DNA from: Bacteroidales bacterium
GTDB lineage: Bacteria; Bacteroidota; Bacteroidia; Bacteroidales; UBA932
DNA: 64,000 nt
Assembly: GCA_017619675.1 (NCBI GenBank)
Contig: JAFZRX010000004.1
Location: 124,001 to 188,000, forward strand
Direction: 5' to 3'
The notes beneath the pieces are model-generated. The model had not been told where the DNA came from. It ran no database searches and was given only the letters and a program-made list of their open reading frames with translations. Of the stretch, positions 1 through 10,632 are shown piece by piece. Numbering within the stretch: position 1 is the stretch's first letter; the number at the start of each line of letters is the position of its first letter. The translations under genes were made by a program, and so were the position numbers.

Positions 1-741
1 ATTCAGTTCTTCTATTGATTTCTTTTTGAAGAGTACCCGGCATAAATCTTCCACCATAGGCAGGATATCCTGATCCTTGAACGAGGGGATAAGGGAATCT
101 GAAGAGTTAATCACAGTTTTTGCCTTGGATGACTGGTTCAGGAAAACCAACATACGTTTTGGGGTACGATAAAGGGATTCAACGAACTTAGTCCGGACAT
201 AAGATTCCGGTAAAATGTATCCTTCTTCCCCTATGAGCAAACCGCCGGGTGGTGACATTTTGCTGTGCAAAAGGCGGAAACGAGCCCTTTCTGACAGGCT
301 TTCAAGTGGGATCCCCTTATGTGAGTTCACATTAAAGAAACAGTCTCCGGTACCCCAAGGATATCCGTTAGGATGAATGCAGATGTTAGCGGCAACGCTG
401 TTCATCTGGACATATGCGATCGCACGTTCCAGAGATTCCTCATAAAAGTCCAATTCCTGGATATCGACATGATTGTTCTTAAGGGTTTCCCTGATGTGAT
501 ACTTACGGCTCAGATAGTAAGAACAATGCCTTTTAAATTCGTTTATAAAAGCAAGTGCCTGTTCATACGTGCATTGAAGGACAAAGTGGACGTGATTGGA
601 CATCAAAATGAAAGCAAGGACAATCACTCCATGCGCATATGCGATGAGCGGTATGGCATTCATGGCGGCTTTGAAATCATCCTGGTTCCTAAACCAGATA
701 CTCGCCTCAAGATGATCCGTTGTTACAAGATAGAAAGTCAT
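1..741 (-). CDS. REP-associated tyrosine (Y1/IS200-like) transposase, partial
   Basis: The minus strand is open from an ATG at 741 to the window edge (247 codons seen), so the C-terminus is missing. The protein carries the HUH signature MSNHVHFVL around residues 60-68, the Y-x-x-x-N segment IAYVQMNS expected to hold the catalytic tyrosine, and the downstream motif YPWGTGDCF. These are hallmarks of the Transposase_17 (Y1) family called RAYT, which nicks single-stranded DNA next to palindromic REP sequences. It is probably a domesticated or single-copy transposase, not part of the neighbouring genes. A palindrome lies 27 bp upstream and REP-like hairpins occur near 33.9 kb. The family call is solid; activity is unknown. 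Confidence 0.9.
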   Translation of the reverse strand, partial: MTFYLVTTDHLEASIWFRNQDDFKAAMNAIPLIAYAHGVIVLAFILMSNHVHFVLQCTYEQALAFINEFKRHCSYYLSRKYHIRETLKNNHVDIQELDFYEESLERAIAYVQMNSVAANICIHPNGYPWGTGDCFFNVNSHKGIPLESLSERARFRLLHSKMSPPGGLLIGEEGYILPESYVRTKFVESLYRTPKRMLVFLNQSSKAKTVINSSDSLIPSFKDQDILPMVEDLCRVLFKKKSIEELN

Positions 742-767
742 AGTTTATAGAATAGGTTTTGTCACAA

Positions 768-787
768 ATATGGATATTAATCCATAT
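768..787. repeat. 8-bp perfect inverted repeat upstream of transposase
   Basis: ATATGGAT and ATCCATAT flank a 4-base ATTA loop, 27 bp upstream of the transposase start. Y1 transposases recognise hairpins close to their ends, so this may be a recognition structure or simply a regulatory palindrome. The rest of 742-891 shows nothing I can assign. Confidence 0.5.
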
Positions 788-891
788 GCGGAAAAGGCCT
801 AAAGGCAGAAGTGTCTTTATTTTTAGGTGAAAAAGATTAACAATTAATTCATATCTTTACGGAGAGAAGAGATTTTAATTTCCATAAAGAT

Positions 892-1962
892 ATGAGAACT
901 ACTAGATTACTTTCAGCGTTGGCGCTGACATCTCTCCTTTTGTGTGCCTGCAACGGCAAGAAACAGCAGAATATAATAGACCTGCCAAGGGCTGACACTC
1001 CGCCTACCATTCAGTCGGCGGTTGACGCTATCCTGGCCGGCGACGAGGCAGACCCCAGCGTCACCTTCGAGAGCCTCATGGTGCTCAAGCACGGCAACGT
1101 GATCTATGAGGGCTGGTACGGCGAGGCTGCACCGGATATCCCTCACGCTATGTATTCCGTGAGCAAGTCCTTCACCGCAACCGCAATAGGAATGCTGGTT
1201 GACCAGGGCAAGATTTCCGTGAACGACAAACTGGTCGACTTCTTCCCTGAGGACTGCCCTGAGGAGATGTCAGACAATCTCAAGGCCATAACCGTTCACA
1301 ACCTCCTTACAATGAACTGCGGCCACGAGACCGAGGTCAACCGCCGCGGCCAGGACAACTGGGTTAAGGCCTTCCTCGCCCACCCTGTCACCAAGACTCC
1401 CGGCACATGGTACTGCTACAACTCAATGGGGACATACATGCTTTCCGCCATCGCCCAGAAGGTCAGCGGCGAGAAGGTGCTTGACTTCCTGAAGACCCGC
1501 CTCTTCGACCCCCTGCACATTGAGACTCCCCAGTGGGAGGAGAGCCCCCAGGGCATCAACGCCGGCGGATGGGGCCTTTCCCTCAAGACAGAGGACATGG
1601 CCAAGTTCGGACAACTGTTCCTCCAGAAAGGAAAGTGGAACGGCGAGCAGCTGATAAGCGAGAAATGGGTGGCCGAAGCCTCCAAGTACCAGGTTCCTTC
1701 CGTTCCCTCAGGAACCCGCCCGGACAACGCTGCGGAGAGAGGCCTGACCCCTGAGAACAGCACCTTCATGCTGGGCTACGGCTACCAGATGTGGATGTGC
1801 CCGGAGGGCGCTTACCGCGCCGACGGAGCCCGCGGACAATATATCATCGTCTACCCTGACGCAGACGCTGTAATTGCGATCACCGCAAACTCCAACAACC
1901 TGCAGGCTGAGCAGGACCTGGTATACAAATACCTCTTCCCCGCCCTGAAGAATCTCAAGTAA
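892..1962 (+). CDS. Secreted serine hydrolase, class C beta-lactamase fold
   Basis: A 356-aa protein with a lipoprotein signal peptide (lipobox LLCAC, cysteine at about residue 20), so probably anchored to the periplasmic or outer membrane face. The nucleophile motif S-x-x-K is SVSK near residue 90 and the YxN motif is YNS near residue 179; GARG near residue 309 sits where the KTG-like third motif is expected. This fold covers beta-lactamases, D-Ala peptidases and esterases such as EstB. The next gene is a carbohydrate esterase 21 bp downstream, so an esterase role in glycan use is more likely than drug resistance; that is inference. Confidence 0.85.
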   Translation: MRTTRLLSALALTSLLLCACNGKKQQNIIDLPRADTPPTIQSAVDAILAGDEADPSVTFESLMVLKHGNVIYEGWYGEAAPDIPHAMYSVSKSFTATAIGMLVDQGKISVNDKLVDFFPEDCPEEMSDNLKAITVHNLLTMNCGHETEVNRRGQDNWVKAFLAHPVTKTPGTWYCYNSMGTYMLSAIAQKVSGEKVLDFLKTRLFDPLHIETPQWEESPQGINAGGWGLSLKTEDMAKFGQLFLQKGKWNGEQLISEKWVAEASKYQVPSVPSGTRPDNAAERGLTPENSTFMLGYGYQMWMCPEGAYRADGARGQYIIVYPDADAVIAITANSNNLQAEQDLVYKYLFPALKNLK

Positions 1963-1965
1963 TAA

Positions 1966-3117
<1,152 letters not shown>

Positions 3118-3136
3118 GATTTAATGCCGATAACGA

Positions 3137-3163
3137 AAAAGGCCGGAAGGATTCCGGCCTTTT
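3137..3163. terminator. Bidirectional intrinsic terminator
   Basis: A perfect 12-bp stem (AAAAGGCCGGAA / TTCCGGCCTTTT) with a 3-base loop lies between the convergent esterase and GH67 genes. The A and T runs at either end make it usable on both strands. Confidence 0.9.
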
Positions 3164-3171
3164 CTCATATC

Positions 3172-4938
3172 CTAATGCGACGAGTCCCCTGCGGGGTCCG
3201 GGGCCAGGATGGGCGGGTTGCCGCGACGGCGCTTCAGGGAATCCAGGGGGATTTCCGGGGCGGCGACGTCGGAAGGCACGGGCATTCCGGAGAAGGTCTG
3301 GAAGTACTGGACGCAGGCGTCACGCCACCAGCGTGCGTCTGCCTCCTGGATGACCAGACGCTCCTGGACCTTGTTCCAGGTGTCTTCGTCAACGAATTTC
3401 TTTACAGCAGCCCAGGTGTCCAGGTAGCCTCGAACGGTGTCTATTCCGCTCTGGTAGTGGAGGCATATCTCGTCCCAGAGAGTGCGGCCGCTGCGCATGC
3501 GGTAATCCCACGGAAGATGGTGGAACCACAGGAGGTACTTGTCCGGGCAGGTAGAGAGGTTGTCCACCATTGAGGCGAACGGTTCGTGATACTGGGCCGT
3601 GTTGCCGGAGCCGGTGGCAACGGTGCGGTCAAAGCCCACGCCGTCAGGGCCGGCCTTATGATAGTACAGCGGAGACCAGTCAGGACGGACGCTGCCCTGC
3701 CAGGGGCCCGGTCCGTAATGGCTGCCGTTGAATATATGGTGGAATCCCAGCGGCATGGTGTAGTTCACGCAGGCCTCGCGTGAGGAAAGCATCATATCTT
3801 TGACCGGAGTTACGAATTCCTTCTCCCAGCGCTTCTTGGAACACCACCAGGGCTTGACGAATGAGAGGTGGATCCACTCGTCCGCAATCTGCTCGCTGGT
3901 GAGGGTGGGGTCCCAGGCCAGGCGGCCGAAGGCATACCAGTTTGCCTGTGAGAACACATGTCCGCACCAGGTGTCCTCCTGGCCGGTGTTTGCTACGCCG
4001 GCGATGGCCTTGCGGTCAAGCCTTGCGTAACTCCTCACTTCGTTGAAGAATTCCTCCCACATCGGAGCCAGGAAAACCAGGTGGACACTCTGGCCCAGAT
4101 ACTCCTGGGTTACCTGGAGTTCAGGCATTGTGACGGTCTTGTCCATACGGCCGAAGAGCGGGCTGAAAGGCTCGCGGGCCTGGAAGTCCACCGGACCGTT
4201 CTTGATCTGGATAATTACGTTGTCGCGGAACTGTCCGTCAAGGTGCTGGAACTCCTCCACGGCCTGGTTGGCGCGGTCAGGACTGGTGGCGGCGTATACG
4301 AACGCCCTCCACATTACCATTCCGCCGTGGGGGCCTACGGCGTCGGCCAGCATGTTGGCGCCGTCCACGTGGGTGCGCCCGAAGTCCTGCGGACCGGGCT
4401 GCCCCTCTGACGAAGCCTTCACCAGGAAGCCTCCGAAGTCAGGTATGAGCGTGTAGATCTCATCGGCCTTTGCCTTCCACCACTGCACAACCGCCGGGTC
4501 AAGAGGGTCCGCCGTGGGCAGTTCTCCAAGGGCCATTGGGGTGGCGAAGTTGATGGCCAGGTATGTCCTGATGCCGTATTCGCGCAGGATATCGGCAATC
4601 TGGGCCACGCGCCTGATGTGTTCCGAGTCAAGGATCTTTGGATTGGCGTTCACGTTGTCAAGGACGGAACCGTTGATTCCCAGGGACTTGTTCAGGCGTC
4701 CGTAGGTGTGGATCCTCTCCGCCGGAATCTCCGGCGCGGTCCACTCCCAGATGGACTTTCCGGCGTATCCGCGTTCTACGGAATCGTCCAGGTTGTCCCA
4801 GTGGTCCAGGATCCTGTATTCATAATAAGGCTCTCCCTGGGGCTCTACCGGCCCGTTGGCCAGCCAGAGCACGTCCTTTGGCTTGTTAGCGCATCCCGCC
4901 GCAAGAATTGCGGCCAAAAAAATCATTATCCGTTTCAT
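3172..4938 (-). CDS. GH67 alpha-glucuronidase, lipoprotein, short N-terminus
   Basis: A 588-aa enzyme predicted to remove 4-O-methyl-glucuronic acid from xylo-oligosaccharides. The start at 4938 gives a lipobox signal (ILAAGC); an upstream in-frame ATG at 4980 would only add a signal-less extension. The catalytic domain starts directly after the signal peptide with ILDHWDNLDDSVERGYAG, a GH67 hallmark, and contains KASSEGQPGP, whose Glu178 matches the general acid (Glu292) of Cellvibrio GlcA67A. The roughly 110-residue N-terminal GH67 beta-domain of typical members is missing. Later motifs include WCGH and NWYAFGRLAWDP. GH67 enzymes are usually intracellular or periplasmic; the lipobox suggests membrane attachment. 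Confidence 0.92.
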   Translation of the reverse strand: MKRIMIFLAAILAAGCANKPKDVLWLANGPVEPQGEPYYEYRILDHWDNLDDSVERGYAGKSIWEWTAPEIPAERIHTYGRLNKSLGINGSVLDNVNANPKILDSEHIRRVAQIADILREYGIRTYLAINFATPMALGELPTADPLDPAVVQWWKAKADEIYTLIPDFGGFLVKASSEGQPGPQDFGRTHVDGANMLADAVGPHGGMVMWRAFVYAATSPDRANQAVEEFQHLDGQFRDNVIIQIKNGPVDFQAREPFSPLFGRMDKTVTMPELQVTQEYLGQSVHLVFLAPMWEEFFNEVRSYARLDRKAIAGVANTGQEDTWCGHVFSQANWYAFGRLAWDPTLTSEQIADEWIHLSFVKPWWCSKKRWEKEFVTPVKDMMLSSREACVNYTMPLGFHHIFNGSHYGPGPWQGSVRPDWSPLYYHKAGPDGVGFDRTVATGSGNTAQYHEPFASMVDNLSTCPDKYLLWFHHLPWDYRMRSGRTLWDEICLHYQSGIDTVRGYLDTWAAVKKFVDEDTWNKVQERLVIQEADARWWRDACVQYFQTFSGMPVPSDVAAPEIPLDSLKRRRGNPPILAPDPAGDSSH

Positions 4939-4965
4939 AGCAAGGTAAATATAAACAATAGTTGT

Positions 4966-4973
4966 TATATTTG
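4966..4973 (+). promoter_or_regulatory. -7 box of the 5001 hydrolase
   Basis: TATATTTG matches the Bacteroidota TAnnTTTG -7 consensus, 27 bp before the ATG at 5001 in the divergent intergenic region. No convincing -33 TTG is seen. Confidence 0.5.
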
Positions 4974-5000
4974 AATTCATTAACCTAAAATAATTGAGAG

Positions 5001-5894
5001 ATGAAATCCATTAAAGCTATCATCACACTGGCGCTTGCAGCGCTCTGCAGCTGCGCTTTTGCCCAGAATTACGTTAAACTTGAAGTTGTGGAAGACGGCG
5101 GAACCGGCCCCTACAAGGCTATCATGTTAGAGGAGCCTTCCCTGGAAGCGCACACTATACTGCGTCCCGCTGACCTGAAGCCTTTCAATGCCGACAACCC
5201 CCTGCCGGTACTTGTATGGGGCAACGGAGCCTGCACCAACTCACCCTGGGAGCACATCAACTTCCTCAGCGAGATCGCTTCCCACGGATTCATTGTTGTA
5301 GCCACTGGTTTCATTCCCCTCAACGGCGAGCGCTACCGCGGCCCTCAGTCAACCTCAGAACAGCAGATTGAGGGAATTGACTGGGTATTCAAGGTTAACG
5401 AGGACCCGTCCAGCCCGTATTACCAAAAGCTGGACACCAAGAACATAGCCCTTGCCGGAATGTCCTGCGGCGGACTCCAGACACTGGACAACTGCCAGGA
5501 CCCCAGGCTCAAGGCCATCATGATCTGCAACAGCGGCCTCTTCAGCGACCCTTCCACCGCTGTTCCCGGAATGCCTATGCCGGCAAAGGAGAAACTCCTC
5601 CAGATCCACACCCCTGTGATGTACCTTCTTGGAGGTCCCGAGGACATTGCCTATGCCAACGGAATGGATGACTTCAACCGTATCAACCACGTACCTGCAT
5701 TTGCCGCAAACTACCCCGTGGGCCACGGCGGAACATACGCCCAGCCTCACGGAGGAGAGTTCGCCGTTATAGCCACAGCATGGCTTGAGTGGCAGCTCAA
5801 GGGCGATCCCAAGGCAGGTGCGATGTTCCTTGGCAACCCCTGCGGAGTAGCCCAGAGAGAGGGCTGGACCGCAGACAAGAAAAACATAGATTAA
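5001..5894 (+). CDS. Secreted alpha/beta hydrolase (dienelactone hydrolase/chlorophyllase-like)
   Basis: A 297-aa protein with a signal peptide ending near CAFAQ (residue 22). The nucleophile elbow is GMSCGG (about residue 153), with a likely acid in GGPEDIA and the His in VGHGG near residue 245. Fold and motifs resemble the cutinase/PET-hydrolase-like and dienelactone hydrolase group, which act on esters; substrate unknown. Its stop codon overlaps the start of the next gene (TAATG), so it is translationally coupled to the threonine aldolase-like gene. The gene diverges from GH67, so it may belong to the same sugar-use locus. Confidence 0.75.
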   Translation: MKSIKAIITLALAALCSCAFAQNYVKLEVVEDGGTGPYKAIMLEEPSLEAHTILRPADLKPFNADNPLPVLVWGNGACTNSPWEHINFLSEIASHGFIVVATGFIPLNGERYRGPQSTSEQQIEGIDWVFKVNEDPSSPYYQKLDTKNIALAGMSCGGLQTLDNCQDPRLKAIMICNSGLFSDPSTAVPGMPMPAKEKLLQIHTPVMYLLGGPEDIAYANGMDDFNRINHVPAFAANYPVGHGGTYAQPHGGEFAVIATAWLEWQLKGDPKAGAMFLGNPCGVAQREGWTADKKNID

Positions 5895-6931
5895 TGAAAC
5901 CACTTTTCTACAGCGACTATCTTGAGGGAGCCCATCCCTACCTTCTCCAGGTCATTCAGGAGGCCAACCTTGAGCAGAACCCGGGCTACGGGGAGGACGA
6001 CTACTGCAAAGAGGCGGCGCGGCGCATAAAGGAAGCCTTTTGCGTCCCCGACGCCGACGTGCACTTCCTGGAAGGCGGCACCCAGACAAACGCCACCGTG
6101 ATCTCCTCCGTGCTGAAGCCCTACCAGGGCGTGCTCTGCCCTGACACGGCTCACATTGCCGTGCACGAGACGGGAGCCATTGAGCACATAGGCCACAAGA
6201 CCCTGACACTGAAGAACACTGACGGCAAGATCTCCGCAGCCCAGATACTGGATGCGGTGGTAGGCCACTACTCCGACGCCAACCACGAGCACGTTGTCCA
6301 GCCGGGAATGGTATACATATCCTTCCCCACCGAACTGGGAACCATCTATTCCAAGAAGGAACTGATTGAAATCAGCGCAGCCTGCAAGGAGTGCAAGATC
6401 CCCCTGTTCATTGACGGCGCGCGCCTGGGCTATGGCCTCATGTGCAACCAGTGCGACATAGAGCCGGAAGACCTTGGCAAGATAGCGGACATCTTCTACG
6501 TGGGAGGCACCAAGCAGGGAGCCCTGTTCGGGGAGGCCCTGGTAATATGCAACGACGCCTACAAGAAGGATTTCCGCTACAACATCAAGCAGAACGGCGG
6601 AATGATGGCAAAGGGCTGGCTGCTGGGACTGCAGTTCGCCGCACTTTTCACTGACAACCTGTATTTCAGCCTGTCAGAGCACGCGCTGGCGCAGGCCGCC
6701 AAGATCAGGGAAGCCATAAAGGAGAAAGGGCTGGAACTGTTCGGCAGCAGTCCCACAAACCAGGTTTTCGTGGTTCTTTCACTGGAGCAACAGGAACGTC
6801 TGGCACAGTTTGTGGGGTACGAATATTGGCAGAAAACCGATGAAACCCACGGCGCCGTGCGCCTTTGCACCAGCTGGGCTACCACGGATGAAGCTGTAGA
6901 AATACTGAATAACGCAATTAAATCTTTGTAA
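5894..6931 (+). CDS. Threonine aldolase / beta-eliminating lyase family PLP enzyme
   Basis: A 345-aa PLP enzyme beginning MKPLFYSDYLEGAHP at the ATG that overlaps the preceding stop by one base. Residues include the N-terminal NPGYGEDDYC segment, LEGGTQTNATV, DGARLGYGL (PLP-binding Asp/Arg region) and the Schiff-base lysine in YVGGTKQGALFG. This matches the low-specificity L-threonine aldolase group (PF01212), which splits L-threonine or allo-threonine to glycine and acetaldehyde in the cytoplasm. One base separates it from the barrel gene downstream. An aromatic lyase role is less likely but not excluded. Confidence 0.85.
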   Translation: MKPLFYSDYLEGAHPYLLQVIQEANLEQNPGYGEDDYCKEAARRIKEAFCVPDADVHFLEGGTQTNATVISSVLKPYQGVLCPDTAHIAVHETGAIEHIGHKTLTLKNTDGKISAAQILDAVVGHYSDANHEHVVQPGMVYISFPTELGTIYSKKELIEISAACKECKIPLFIDGARLGYGLMCNQCDIEPEDLGKIADIFYVGGTKQGALFGEALVICNDAYKKDFRYNIKQNGGMMAKGWLLGLQFAALFTDNLYFSLSEHALAQAAKIREAIKEKGLELFGSSPTNQVFVVLSLEQQERLAQFVGYEYWQKTDETHGAVRLCTSWATTDEAVEILNNAIKSL

Positions 6932-6932
6932 T

Positions 6933-7643
6933 ATGAAGAAAGCATTATCAATTGTACTGGCTGCAGGACTCCTGCTGGCAGGTACCAACGCCTTTGCCCA
7001 GATAAGCGTGGGCGCGGGCTATTCCAACGTAACCCAGAGGATCAAGGCCTCAGGAATCAACAAGGACATCACCATGCATGGCCTTTATGCCGGAATGGAT
7101 TACAGCATCCCTGTTTCAGAGAATATAAGCATCGTTCCGGGTCTCTACTATGAGTTCTCAAACGGCTCGGCCGACAAGCTTCTCAACATTGGCGTCGCCA
7201 GCGCGTTGCTCAAGGGCAGGCTGGAAGAGCACTACATTGACATTCCTTTCAAGTTCATGTTCAGCATACCTTACCAGGGCAACAAGTTCTTCGCATTTGC
7301 GGGACCTACCGCCAACATAGGTGTAAGTTCCAAGCTCAAGGGAGACATCAAGGTGCTTGGATTCGAACTCAAGGGAGACATCTTTGACCTGTATGACAAA
7401 GACATCTTCGAGAGCATGGACCTGATGCTGGGAGGAGGTGTCGGAGCAGACATAGGCAAGATGCTCCGCGTCACCCTGGGATACAACATTGGAATGTTCA
7501 ACCGTCTTAACCTGGACAACACAACCGCTCAGGACCAGTCTGACAGCAGCTCAAGTTCCAGCTTCAACGTAGGCAAGCTCATCCGCGACAACGCCACCAT
7601 CAACAGGCAGCAGTTCTACGTTGGAGTAGCAGTCCTGTTCTAG
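6933..7643 (+). CDS. Outer-membrane beta-barrel protein
   Basis: A 236-aa protein with signal peptide (cut after NAFAQ, residue 23) and alternating hydrophobic/aromatic strands ending in FYVGVAVLF, the terminal-Phe signature for BAM-dependent insertion. It resembles the small porin-like OMP_b-brl family common in Bacteroidota. A Ser-rich loop lies near residues 202-211. It starts one base after the aldolase stop, so it is cotranscribed. Function unknown. Confidence 0.75.
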   Translation: MKKALSIVLAAGLLLAGTNAFAQISVGAGYSNVTQRIKASGINKDITMHGLYAGMDYSIPVSENISIVPGLYYEFSNGSADKLLNIGVASALLKGRLEEHYIDIPFKFMFSIPYQGNKFFAFAGPTANIGVSSKLKGDIKVLGFELKGDIFDLYDKDIFESMDLMLGGGVGADIGKMLRVTLGYNIGMFNRLNLDNTTAQDQSDSSSSSSFNVGKLIRDNATINRQQFYVGVAVLF

Positions 7644-7655
7644 ACGGGATATACC

Positions 7656-9386
7656 CTACTGACCAATTTCAGAGAGCTCCAGCCAACGGAGCTCTTTTTC
7701 GTCTAATATGGAAATGATTTCGCCCACTCGGGCGGATGCGGCCTGGAGGGCCTCGTAGGCCAGGACGCCGCTTGAAAGCTGCCCCTCAAGGGCGGCTTTC
7801 TCCGCGTTCAGGGCCTCGATCTCCGCCTCCAGGGCCTCCAGTTCGCGCTGCTCCTTGTAGGAGAGCTTGCGCTTGGCCGGGGCGGCCTTGCGCTGCTCCG
7901 CGCGCGGAGCGGCGGGCTTGGCCGCGGCCCGTTTCGCTTCGGCCTCGTAATCCTTTATGAAAGCCCTGTATTCGCTGAAATTGCCTATGAAGTCCTTGAC
8001 AACGCCGTCCCCGCAGAATACCAGAAGGTGATCTACCAGCCTGTCCATGAAGTGACGGTCGTGGGACACTATCACCAGGGTGCCTGAGAAGTCAAGGAGA
8101 TACTCTTCCAGGACGTTCAGCGTCACAATGTCAAGGTCGTTGGTGGGCTCGTCCAGGATGAGCATGTTGGGCTGCTTCATCAGGATGGTGAGCAGGTAAA
8201 GGCGCCTTCGCTCCCCTCCGCTGAGGCGAGACACGCGCGTGGAGTACATATCGGGAGTGAAAAGGAAGCGGCCCAGCAGGTGCATGTCTGGGACAAGGTC
8301 AATGACGGTGTCGTCCTCCTTGAAGGACATTCCGTCCTGGCGGTAGTAGCCTATCTGCAGGGACGATCCCCTGTCTATGGTACCCCGCACTATGGCCTGC
8401 GGTGACACTATTCCCATCAGCAGGTTGATGAAGGTACTCTTGCCGATGCCGTTGCGCCCCACAATGCCCACTTTCTCCCCCCTGGCAAAGTTGTACGTGA
8501 AGTCACGCACTATGCACGGCCAGCCGGGATACTCGCAGTAAAGGTCCTTGCAGTTTATGACCTTTGTGCCCAGGCGTGCGTTGTAGCGTATCTCATCCAT
8601 ATTGACGTTGGTTTCCACGCGCGCCTGGGATGCCCGCTCCTGCAGTTCGCGGAAGGCGTCCTTGCGGTACTTGGCCTTGCCGCTGCGCGCACACGGAGTG
8701 GCATGGATCCACTCCTGTTCGCGCCGCAGCAGGTTGCGCACCTTGTCCGTCTGTGCGTTATAGTTTCTTATGCGCTCCTGCCGTTTCTGCAGGTAGTTCT
8801 GGTAATCGCCCCTGTAGGTATAGATGTCTCCCCCGTCCAGTTCCATCACAATGTTGCAGACGCGGTCAAGGAAGTAGCGGTCATGCGTCACCATCAGGAG
8901 GGTGCATCGGCTCCGACTCAGATAATTCTCCAAGAACTCGATGGCGTCCACGTCCAGGTGGTTGGTGGGCTCGTCCATTATGAAGAAGTCCGCCTCCGAG
9001 GCAAGCATCTGGGTGATTGCCACGCGCTTGACCTCTCCTCCGCTCAGTTCCCCCATCTTACGCCCGGAGGACCCCAGCCCAAGGCTGGTGAGTATCTCCC
9101 GCGTCTTGAGGCTGTCCCCTATCTGCTGGGCGATGGTATTTTCCGGGTCGAAGTCGTAGTCCTGCTCCAGGAAGGCGATGCGTATATCCTTGAGGAACAG
9201 CACCTTGCCCCCTGAATCGGAGCGGTCCTTGCCAGCCAGGATGCGCATCAGCGAAGTCTTGCCAGCGCCGTTAGGCGCGATGAGCGCTATCTTGTCACCT
9301 TCGTTCACGTTGAAGCTGATGCGGTCAAAAAGCACTTTCAATCCATAAGACTTGGATATGCTCTCTATTTGAAGGTAACTGGCCAT
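7656..9386 (-). CDS. ABC-F family ATPase, Uup-like
   Basis: A 576-aa soluble protein with two ABC domains. The first has Walker A APNGAGKTS, signature LSGGEVKR and Walker B FIMDEPTNHLD; the second has GRNGIGKST, LSGGERRR and LILDEPTNDLD. No membrane segments are present. A linker of about 80 residues joins the domains, and the C-terminus (about 500-576) is a charged coiled coil (KLSYKEQRELEALEAEIEAL), as in Uup, which binds branched DNA and the ribosome. It starts 6 bp after proA and is probably cotranscribed with proCBA. A ribosome-protection resistance role has no support here. Confidence 0.9.
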   Translation of the reverse strand: MASYLQIESISKSYGLKVLFDRISFNVNEGDKIALIAPNGAGKTSLMRILAGKDRSDSGGKVLFLKDIRIAFLEQDYDFDPENTIAQQIGDSLKTREILTSLGLGSSGRKMGELSGGEVKRVAITQMLASEADFFIMDEPTNHLDVDAIEFLENYLSRSRCTLLMVTHDRYFLDRVCNIVMELDGGDIYTYRGDYQNYLQKRQERIRNYNAQTDKVRNLLRREQEWIHATPCARSGKAKYRKDAFRELQERASQARVETNVNMDEIRYNARLGTKVINCKDLYCEYPGWPCIVRDFTYNFARGEKVGIVGRNGIGKSTFINLLMGIVSPQAIVRGTIDRGSSLQIGYYRQDGMSFKEDDTVIDLVPDMHLLGRFLFTPDMYSTRVSRLSGGERRRLYLLTILMKQPNMLILDEPTNDLDIVTLNVLEEYLLDFSGTLVIVSHDRHFMDRLVDHLLVFCGDGVVKDFIGNFSEYRAFIKDYEAEAKRAAAKPAAPRAEQRKAAPAKRKLSYKEQRELEALEAEIEALNAEKAALEGQLSSGVLAYEALQAASARVGEIISILDEKELRWLELSEIGQ

Positions 9387-9392
9387 CTAAGA

Positions 9393-10631
9393 TTACGGGC
9401 GCGTCTGCCCGTTGCCGTTTATTAGCCACTTGTACGTGGTGAGTTCCTCGAGGCCCATGGGGCCGCGGGCGCCCAGTTTCTGGGTGCTGATGCCAATCTC
9501 AGCGCCCAGGCCGAATTGGGCGCCGTCGGTGAAGGACGTGGGGGCGTTCACGTAGACGCAGGCGGCGTCCACCGCGGCCTGGAAGGCCTGCGCGGCCGCC
9601 GCATCGTCCGTGACGATGCTCTCGCTGTGGCCTGAACCGTACTTGGAGATATGGTCCAGGGCCTCCTGGAGGCTGTCTACGGTGCGGATCGCCATCTTGT
9701 AGTCCATGTATTCAGTGCCGAAACTGTCAGGGCCGGCGGCGTAGACCTCCGGGTAGACGTCCTTGAGTGCGGCGAGGGCGCGCTCATCGGCGTATATTGC
9801 CACGTTTTTGGCCGCCAGGGGCCCGCAAAGGGCTGGAAGGTCGCTGAGCCTGTCACTGTGTATTATGAGGCAGTCAAGGGCGTTGCAGACGCTTACGCGG
9901 CGTGTCTTGGCGTTGAATACTATCTTCTTTCCAATCTCAAGGTCACCGGCCTTGTCAAAATAGGTGTTGACCACACCTGCGCCGGTCTCTATGCACGGTA
10001 TGCGGGCGTTATCGCGGACAAAGTCAATTAGTTTGCGGCCGCCGCGCGGGATTACCAGGTCTACGTAGCCAACGGCGTTAAGGAGTTCCGCGGTGGCCTC
10101 GTGGGTGGCGGGCAGCAGGGTTGCCGCCTCCGGCGGGATCCCCTCTGCCGCCAGCACGCGCTGCACTATGGCAACCGCCGCCTGGTTGGAGAAGTCCGCA
10201 TCCTTGCCGCCCTTGAGCACGCAGGCGTTTCCGCTTTTGAAACAAAGCGAGAAAACGTCCAGCGTGACGTTGGGGCGCGCTTCATAAATGACGCCTATCA
10301 CGCCGAAAGGCACCGCCACCTTGCGAAGGCGGAGGCCGTTGGGCAGCGTGCGGTCAAGCAGGATTCGGCCGAGCGGCGAAGGCAGCGAGGCCACGTTGCG
10401 CATGTCCGCGGCGATGGCCTTGATGCGGGCCTCGGTGAGCATCAGGCGGTCGTAGAGCGGAGAGCGCCTGTCCATCCTGACAAGGTCCTGTTCATTGGCG
10501 CGGAGGAGTTCCGGCACGGAGGCCTCCAGCTCATCGGCAACAGCCAGCAATATGGCGTTGCGGGCGGCATCGTCCATGGCGGCGAGGCTCTTGCCCGCCT
10601 GCCTGGCATTTATGAAGTATTCTTCCAACAT
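9393..10631 (-). CDS. proA: Gamma-glutamyl phosphate reductase (ProA)
   Basis: A 412-aa cytoplasmic enzyme that reduces gamma-glutamyl phosphate to glutamate semialdehyde with NADPH, the second step of proline synthesis. The ATG at 10631 ([10 protein letters not shown]) is preferred; the upstream extension overlaps proB. Family motifs are [19 protein letters not shown], the catalytic cysteine in SVCNALDCL, and the C-terminal [21 protein letters not shown]. One base separates it from the proB stop. Confidence 0.96.
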   Translation of the reverse strand: MLEEYFINARQAGKSLAAMDDAARNAILLAVADELEASVPELLRANEQDLVRMDRRSPLYDRLMLTEARIKAIAADMRNVASLPSPLGRILLDRTLPNGLRLRKVAVPFGVIGVIYEARPNVTLDVFSLCFKSGNACVLKGGKDADFSNQAAVAIVQRVLAAEGIPPEAATLLPATHEATAELLNAVGYVDLVIPRGGRKLIDFVRDNARIPCIETGAGVVNTYFDKAGDLEIGKKIVFNAKTRRVSVCNALDCLIIHSDRLSDLPALCGPLAAKNVAIYADERALAALKDVYPEVYAAGPDSFGTEYMDYKMAIRTVDSLQEALDHISKYGSGHSESIVTDDAAAAQAFQAAVDAACVYVNAPTSFTDGAQFGLGAEIGISTQKLGARGPMGLEELTTYKWLINGNGQTRP

Positions 10632-10632
10632 T

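Noticed and set aside
852-859. TATCTTTA before the serine hydrolase considered as a promoter
   Set aside because: One base off consensus, no -33 element at proper spacing; evidence too thin to list.
892-1962. Serine hydrolase considered as an antibiotic-resistance beta-lactamase
   Set aside because: The third motif is not KTG-like and the context is polysaccharide degradation.
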